Positions 59,984 to 64,000 of a DNA stretch of 64,000 nucleotides are shown here, piece by piece. The translations under genes were made by a program, and so were the position numbers. Each line of letters opens with the position of its first letter. Position 1 is the first letter of the stretch. The notes beneath the pieces are model-generated. The model saw nothing but the letters and a program-made list of their open reading frames with translations, was not told the origin of the DNA and did not search any database. The stretch comes from JAGQLF01 sp964437465 (lineage in GTDB: Bacteria; Patescibacteriota; Dojkabacteria; J137): NCBI GenBank assembly GCA_964437465.1, contig CAYTGI010000005.1, positions 13,460 through 77,459 on the forward strand, given 5' to 3'.

Positions 59984-60541
59984 CTATACAACAGGGGGGA
60001 ACTTATTGTATTGCTCTAGGTATTTATCTAAATCCTCTTCATTCCAAAGGTTTTCAGGGTTAGAAACATATTGAAGGAAAAGTTTACCATCAAGATGGTC
60101 CATCTCATGCAACAGAAGATGTGAATAAAACTCTTCTGCTTGAATTCGTTGAGTATTACCTTGGAGATCAGTGTACTTAATTCTAACTTCTTTGCTTCTT
60201 TCTACAGGCCCGTAGAGTCTTTGGTTTTTAGAGCTTATAGACATGCACCCTTCCCAAACTATGGTTGTCTCAGTACTCTGCTTCTCAATCTCTGGATTTA
60301 TTAATACTTTATACTCCACTTCTTCAGAGTCTTCTTTCTCAATTTTTACAGCAAAAATACGTTTCATTACGCCTATTTGAACAGCTGATAATCCTGCAGC
60401 TGTTTCATTATAATGTTTGATCGTATCTACTAGATCTTCAGCAATTTGTTTTATCTCCTTAGAATTTAACTCTTCTTTTGAGATTTCTTTCGATTCTTCT
60501 AGTAGTCTGTTATCTCCAATTTGAATTATTTTTCTTACCAT
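59984..60541 (-). CDS. def: Peptide deformylase
   Basis: The 185-residue metalloenzyme has the three family motifs: GLSAVQIG (usual GLAAPQIG), EGCMSI (metal Cys) and HEMDHLDG (two metal His and catalytic Glu). It removes formyl groups from new proteins. The TATAAT at 60553-60548 on the minus strand ends six bases before the ATG, so the mRNA is probably leaderless. Confidence 0.95.
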   Translation of the reverse strand: MVRKIIQIGDNRLLEESKEISKEELNSKEIKQIAEDLVDTIKHYNETAAGLSAVQIGVMKRIFAVKIEKEDSEEVEYKVLINPEIEKQSTETTIVWEGCMSISSKNQRLYGPVERSKEVRIKYTDLQGNTQRIQAEEFYSHLLLHEMDHLDGKLFLQYVSNPENLWNEEDLDKYLEQYNKFPPVV

Positions 60542-60902
60542 ACTTTAATTATAACTAATACTTGTGAAAATAATTACTACGTAACAGTTTGTGAATTTTT
60601 TTGTCTATTCTTAGTATATTATACCCTAAACTTAAACTATTATTAAGAAGCATAATGTATTTAATAATAAAATGCCAAAACTACTGCTAGNNNNNNNNNN
60701 AGTGTGGGTTTCGATGCAATAATGTTATATATCTGATTATACAACGGATTTCTTAGCTAAGATTTTCAAGTAATATCAATGATACGGGCGTGAAGCAGGT
60801 GGGAGGTCAATACAGTGTTGACATTCGAGAGGGCAGGGAATAAACTTAGTTAATTATTGATGGATCCTATCAATATACTTTATATTTTACGATGTAAGAA
60901 AA
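60542..60902. other. Intergenic region with scaffold gap
   Basis: Ten Ns at 60691-60700 mark an assembly join of unknown real length. Left of it is only the def promoter region. To the right, an unassigned stretch leads to the HU promoter. I see no tRNA or other RNA gene in the readable part. Confidence 0.8.
60818..60846 (+). promoter_or_regulatory. Promoter of the HU gene
   Basis: TTGACA (60818-60823) and TAAACT (60841-60846) are exactly 17 bp apart. The predicted transcript has a leader of about 50 bases before the ATG at 60903, unlike the leaderless genes. Confidence 0.8.
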
Positions 60903-61175
60903 ATGAACAAGACAGATCTTGTAGACTTCATCGCAAACAAAACTGGTCTTACAAAAAAAGATGCTACTAATGCTCTAAACGCAATGGTAGAGGCTGTAAT
61001 GGAGACAGTTAAGTCAGGAAAAGCTGTAACGCTAACTAACTTCGGAACATTCCTATCAGTTAGAAGAGCAGCAACTGTAAAGCGAAACCCTAAAACAGGA
61101 GAACCTGTTAACGTACCAGCAAAGAATGTACCAAGATTCAGACCTGGTAAAGCATTTAAAGATGCTGTTGCATAA
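60903..61175 (+). CDS. hup: HU-family DNA-binding protein
   Basis: The 90-residue protein has the full HU pattern: MNKTDLVDFIANKTGLTKKDA, VTLTNFGTF, the beta arm with RNPKTGEPVNVPAKNVPRF, and a C-terminal GKAFKDAV. Two subunits bend DNA and compact the nucleoid. A bidirectional terminator follows. Confidence 0.97.
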   Translation: MNKTDLVDFIANKTGLTKKDATNALNAMVEAVMETVKSGKAVTLTNFGTFLSVRRAATVKRNPKTGEPVNVPAKNVPRFRPGKAFKDAVA

Positions 61176-61194
61176 GAAATTTGTACCCGAATTT

Positions 61195-61224
61195 AAAAAA
61201 ATCCCGATTTGTCGGGATTTTTTT
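61195..61224. terminator. Bidirectional terminator between HU and recJ genes
   Basis: ATCCCGA-TTTG-TCGGGAT is flanked by A6 and T6, so it can stop transcripts in both directions at the ends of the converging genes. Confidence 0.92.
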
Positions 61225-62914
61225 ATTCGTTTGTCACATCCGAGATTTTAATCTGAAGTCTTTTTCTTCCATTCCACTCATTTATTCCAGGAAATCCAGC
61301 AATATGAATTTTGGATCCTGAAGAGAGTAGAGGATAGTATCTGTCAGCGTTATTAAAGCCAATAAACTCAATGTCTGGCCTTTCTGGAACATATGCTTTT
61401 ATATGTTGGCTGTCCGAACCGAATCTTTCAACACGATTAGGAAATAAATCCATAAATGCAAAAACTGGATCAGGATTATTTTGTCCAAAAGGTTCTAATT
61501 TAAATAACTCCTCCAAAACATTGAAGTCAATATCGTTTATATGAACCTTTGAGTCAATGAACAAGAGTTTTTCTAAATCTTGATCAGTTAGATTCTCATT
61601 TACGTGGTTCTCTAAATCTTCTTTAAAATCGAATAGAGTAGAGTAGTCTAACTGAAATCCAGCTGCTCCAGCATGCCCACCATGACGAATTAAGTGTTTA
61701 TCTAAAGCTTTAAATGCATTGGCTATATTGAAGGTAGGAATGCTTCTAGCGGAACCCTTTAAGTGCTTTCCTGTTTTAGAAGCTACAAGAACTGGTCTAT
61801 TATGTTTTTGTGTTAATTTCCCAGCAATTAGCCCAATTATCCCTTCTGGCCAATCTTCTCCGACAATAAAATACACTTTTTTATTGCCTTCTGCTTTAAC
61901 TATCTCATCTGCCTTATCAGAATATTCCTGAGTTAGGTCTTGTCTTTCTTTGTTTAGATCATCAAGTTTTCTTGCAATAGTTCCGGCAGTTTTAGGTGAA
62001 TTAGTGGTTAAAAGACGAACAGCATCTAGTGCATGGTCAATTCTGCCAGCTGCGTTTAATCTAGGCCCTAAAACGTAGCCTATCTGGTAAGATTGTAGAT
62101 CTTTTGGATTTATCCCAGAAACGTCCATGAGCGCTTTTAAGCCAGGATTTTCTGTCCCCCTTATCTTCTCTAAGCCAAACTTAACAATAGCTCTATTTTC
62201 ATCTCTAAGAGGCATAATATCGCATACTGTACCCATCATAGCTAGGCCCAAATATTTATACATATTTACATTTAGCCCAGCAAGCTCATTTACAGCCATA
62301 CAGACTTTCCAAGAAACTACAGCTCCACAAATATCTCGAAAAGGATAACTTCCACCTAATCCTGGGTGAGTAACTGCCCTAGCGCCTTTGGCTACAGCAT
62401 GATCGCCAATAACTTTAATGTGCTTTTCTTCTGGATATTCAGTAGAGGAGAGTAGTGAGTGGTGATCTGTAATAATAAAATCAAATTTATTTTTATATTT
62501 TTCTACAATTTCAACATCTTTAATTCCACAATCAACTGTTATTACAACTTCAGCATTTTGTTTTTTTGCTCTTTTTAGTGTTTCTTCCGATATTCCATAG
62601 CCATCAGTAAATCGGTTAGGAATTATAGGAGTAACTTCAGCTCCCATTTCACGGTAAAGAAAGTCGAACATTATTGAAGTTCCAGTAACACCATCGACAT
62701 CAAAATCTCCATGAATAACAATTTTTTTCTTCTTTTCTACAGCATCAATTATCGATTCAGCGACTTCCTTCATTCCATGTATTAAGAAAGGATCGTGAAT
62801 ATGGTCAAGGGATGGATTGAGAAATGTTTCTGTGTCCCCAATACCTCTTTCATTGAGGATAAATTCTATAAGTTCATCTTTTTTAGGTTGTCGTGCCGGC
62901 ATTACCCACTTCAT
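61223..62914 (-). CDS. recJ: Single-strand DNA exonuclease RecJ
   Basis: The 563-residue DHH-family nuclease has HGDFDVDGVTG, VDCGI and TDHHSL in the DHH domain, a GPRLNAAGRIDHAL motif, and in the DHHA1 domain RHGGHAGAAGF. A C-terminal OB-like domain follows. It degrades 5' single strands in recombination and repair. An alternative start is the Met at residue 5. Confidence 0.95.
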   Translation of the reverse strand: MKWVMPARQPKKDELIEFILNERGIGDTETFLNPSLDHIHDPFLIHGMKEVAESIIDAVEKKKKIVIHGDFDVDGVTGTSIMFDFLYREMGAEVTPIIPNRFTDGYGISEETLKRAKKQNAEVVITVDCGIKDVEIVEKYKNKFDFIITDHHSLLSSTEYPEEKHIKVIGDHAVAKGARAVTHPGLGGSYPFRDICGAVVSWKVCMAVNELAGLNVNMYKYLGLAMMGTVCDIMPLRDENRAIVKFGLEKIRGTENPGLKALMDVSGINPKDLQSYQIGYVLGPRLNAAGRIDHALDAVRLLTTNSPKTAGTIARKLDDLNKERQDLTQEYSDKADEIVKAEGNKKVYFIVGEDWPEGIIGLIAGKLTQKHNRPVLVASKTGKHLKGSARSIPTFNIANAFKALDKHLIRHGGHAGAAGFQLDYSTLFDFKEDLENHVNENLTDQDLEKLLFIDSKVHINDIDFNVLEELFKLEPFGQNNPDPVFAFMDLFPNRVERFGSDSQHIKAYVPERPDIEFIGFNNADRYYPLLSSGSKIHIAGFPGINEWNGRKRLQIKISDVTNE

Positions 62915-62975
62915 AGTGCTTTAGTTTATAGGTATGGGGATAAAATTAAAAGTTTTATTAGTATAGCATGGGGAA

Positions 62976-63011
62976 GTACAGAAGTACTCAGGTACTTATG
63001 TACTAAGGTAA
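62976..63011. repeat. 8-bp-period GTAC array, copy 8
   Basis: GTAC occurs at 62976, 62984, 62992 and 63000, with GTAA at 63008, again at exact 8-bp steps. It lies just upstream of recJ and beside the REP hairpins. Confidence 0.9.
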
Positions 63012-63037
63012 CAATATATCTAAGTATATTGAAATTG

Positions 63038-63066
63038 TGTCACCCTTCGAGAGCCTCAGGGTGACA
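63038..63066. repeat. REP-like hairpin
   Basis: TGTCACCCT (63038-63046) and AGGGTGACA (63058-63066) form a perfect 9-bp stem with a further GAG/CTC pairing possible inside. This is the common GTCACCCT-type repeat. Confidence 0.85.
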
Positions 63067-63071
63067 TTGCG

Positions 63072-63094
63072 GGAGCAGGTTTGTAACCTGCTCC
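63072..63094. repeat. GGAGCAGGTT hairpin, copy 1
   Basis: GGAGCAGGTT-TGT-AACCTGCTCC is a perfect 10-bp stem with GCG before it. Identical to copy 2 at 63247-63269. Confidence 0.9.
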
Positions 63095-63103
63095 TTTAGT
63101 TCT

Positions 63104-63190
63104 CTACTCATTGTTAACCTTAAACTCATAATTAACATTAGTCGAGCTCCAATACTAATGCTCAAGTAATGACATATCGCCTTTCTCCAC
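63104..63190 (-). pseudogene. Remnant of a transposase C-terminus
   Basis: The minus strand reads VEKGDMSLLEH, a stop, YWSSTNVNYEFKVNN, which closely matches the end of the intact transposase (VEKGYVSLPEHWYWSSANVDCELKVNN). It is therefore a decayed partial copy of the 63279 gene, lying between two copies of the same hairpin. Confidence 0.85.
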
Positions 63191-63246
63191 TAATGCATAA
63201 TTTTAAGTAAGTATTGCTCCTTTTTTCTCTACTCATTGTCTTTGCG

Positions 63247-63269
63247 GGAGCAGGTTTGTAACCTGCTCC
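63247..63269. repeat. GGAGCAGGTT hairpin, copy 2
   Basis: Same 10-bp stem and TGT loop as copy 1, followed by a run of Ts. It sits next to the 3' end of the transposase gene. Confidence 0.9.
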
Positions 63270-63278
63270 TTTTTTTCT

Positions 63279-63773
63279 CTACTCATTGTTAACCTTCAGC
63301 TCACAATCAACATTAGCCGAACTCCAATACCAATGCTCAGGTAATGATACATAGCCTTTCTCCACAGGGTTATTCTCAATGTAAGAAATTTTATTTTGAT
63401 AATACACTTCACTTTCAATAAATTTAGGCATATTAGTTTTAGACCAAAATCTATAAGTATTATTTCTTTTGAATATTGGTAGGATTTTAGGTTCATAAAG
63501 CAAAATATTTTTCTTAATTTCTTTCGATGTGAATTTTTTAAAATCTCTTAAAAATTCTGAAACATGGTTTGTTTCAATAATTAGATGAATATGATTCAAC
63601 ATTAAGACAAAAGCATGTATTTTAAGCTCCTTATATTCTTGGAAGTATTTTATAGAATCACTTAATATCTCCCATCTATTGTATCTATCAAATAGGTAGT
63701 AAAAGTTGTTAACTGTAAGCGTTAGAAAATAAGTACCACTATTTAAATCTTTAGAAACTCGAGTTGAAGGCAT
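63279..63773 (-). CDS. REP-associated tyrosine transposase (Y1/IS200-like, RAYT)
   Basis: The 164-residue protein has the Y1 nuclease HUH motif NHIHLII, an upstream YFLTLTV strand, a catalytic-Tyr helix (ESEVYYQNKISYIENNPVEKGYV) and the typical LPEHWYWSSA end. RAYTs cut and join single-stranded REP hairpins. Related hairpins flank the gene: two copies on the left and an inverted one at 63911, with a partial gene copy further left. The gene looks intact. Confidence 0.9.
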   Translation of the reverse strand: MPSTRVSKDLNSGTYFLTLTVNNFYYLFDRYNRWEILSDSIKYFQEYKELKIHAFVLMLNHIHLIIETNHVSEFLRDFKKFTSKEIKKNILLYEPKILPIFKRNNTYRFWSKTNMPKFIESEVYYQNKISYIENNPVEKGYVSLPEHWYWSSANVDCELKVNNE

Positions 63774-64000
63774 AGTGAATAATTTAGATACAATTTAATT
63801 GGGGGATATTATTATTTTAACCTTGCTGGTTTAATTTTGTAAATTGAAGCTTAAAATCTCTACAGATGTAGAATCTTAGAATATCATTTAATGTTTGTAG
63901 AGAAACTTGTGAGCATATTACAAATATGCTCCCGCAAGGAGGGAACGTGACAAGTTATATAAAATTGTTTCTTGGGGAAATACTTTATTATATGAGAGAG
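63774..64000. other. Intergenic region to window end
   Basis: No gene is supportable apart from the hairpin at 63911-63931. An ATG at 63994 is too close to the edge to judge. Confidence 0.6.
63911..63931. repeat. Inverted, sequence-variant RAYT hairpin
   Basis: GAGCATATT-ACA-AATATGCTC, followed by CCGCAA, is the reverse complement form of the left hairpins. The GAGCA arms, the loop (TGT read on the other strand) and the adjacent GCGG are kept, while the central base pairs have changed together (AGG/CCT to ATA/TAT). Confidence 0.8.

Noticed and set aside
60701..60850. Possible tRNA or structured RNA after the N gap
   Set aside because: GGGTTTCGAT looked like a T-loop, but no matching arm or acceptor stem follows. 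The rest reads as an ordinary promoter region.
62795..63064. 89-residue plus-strand frame antisense to the recJ start
   Set aside because: It covers the recJ 5' end, the GTAC array and a REP hairpin, so it is a chance frame.

Overview
The window is AT-rich, densely coded, and looks like a chromosome piece of a Candidate Phyla Radiation (Patescibacteria) bacterium. The evidence is a small-genome style of gene packing, an IF-2 without the long N-terminal extension, RodA, TraD-like ATPase and peptidase-S74 fibre genes, many toxin-antitoxin modules, and almost no Shine-Dalgarno sequences. Many start codons instead sit 5-8 nt after a -10 hexamer, which suggests leaderless transcripts. TGA acts as a stop and long genes are uninterrupted, so the code is the standard bacterial one. 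The exact phylum cannot be fixed from the sequence alone. Ten Ns at 60691-60700 show this is a scaffold.

Layout: 1-7359 holds an M20 peptidase tail, a TyrRS of eukaryotic/archaeal type with an N-terminal tRNA-binding domain, a membrane thioredoxin plus CcdA pair, small membrane proteins, type 2 IPP isomerase and a TsaC-TsaE fusion. 7356-12997 (minus strand) is a cluster of membrane-anchored proteins with a von Willebrand C-like cysteine motif. In its middle lies an ECF sigma factor fused to hydrophobic segments and a large cysteine-containing domain. 13098-19690 carries an MFS carrier, a CsoR-family repressor with a perfect operator, trxA-trxB, infB and rodA. 19773-27174 is accessory DNA: toxin-antitoxin modules (three with broken toxins), a GC-richer secreted-protein gene that looks foreign, an IVP-type four-helix-bundle gene, mazEF, and many short repeat arrays. 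27718-36889 is rpoB-rpoC-rpsL-(methyltransferase)-rpsG. 36991-44867 encodes two giant S74-terminated surface fibres, the first frameshifted. 44867-63773 mixes SufU/IscU, ManC, a YvcK/CofD-like protein, valS behind a valine T-box leader, a TraD-like ATPase, a LOG-methyltransferase fusion, peptide deformylase, HU, RecJ and a REP-associated transposase with its hairpins.

The strongest unusual signals are: (1) ValRS carrying an inserted serine-hydrolase-like domain with a complete candidate Ser-Asp-His triad; (2) a compact valine T-box RNA in front of that gene; (3) a dispersed family of arrays in which GTAC recurs with exact 8-bp spacing, one copy lying between the T-box and valS; (4) the sigma factor-membrane fusion; and (5) the eukaryote-like TyrRS. 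Two thioredoxin systems and many secreted cysteine-rich proteins suggest an active extracytoplasmic disulfide economy (inference).
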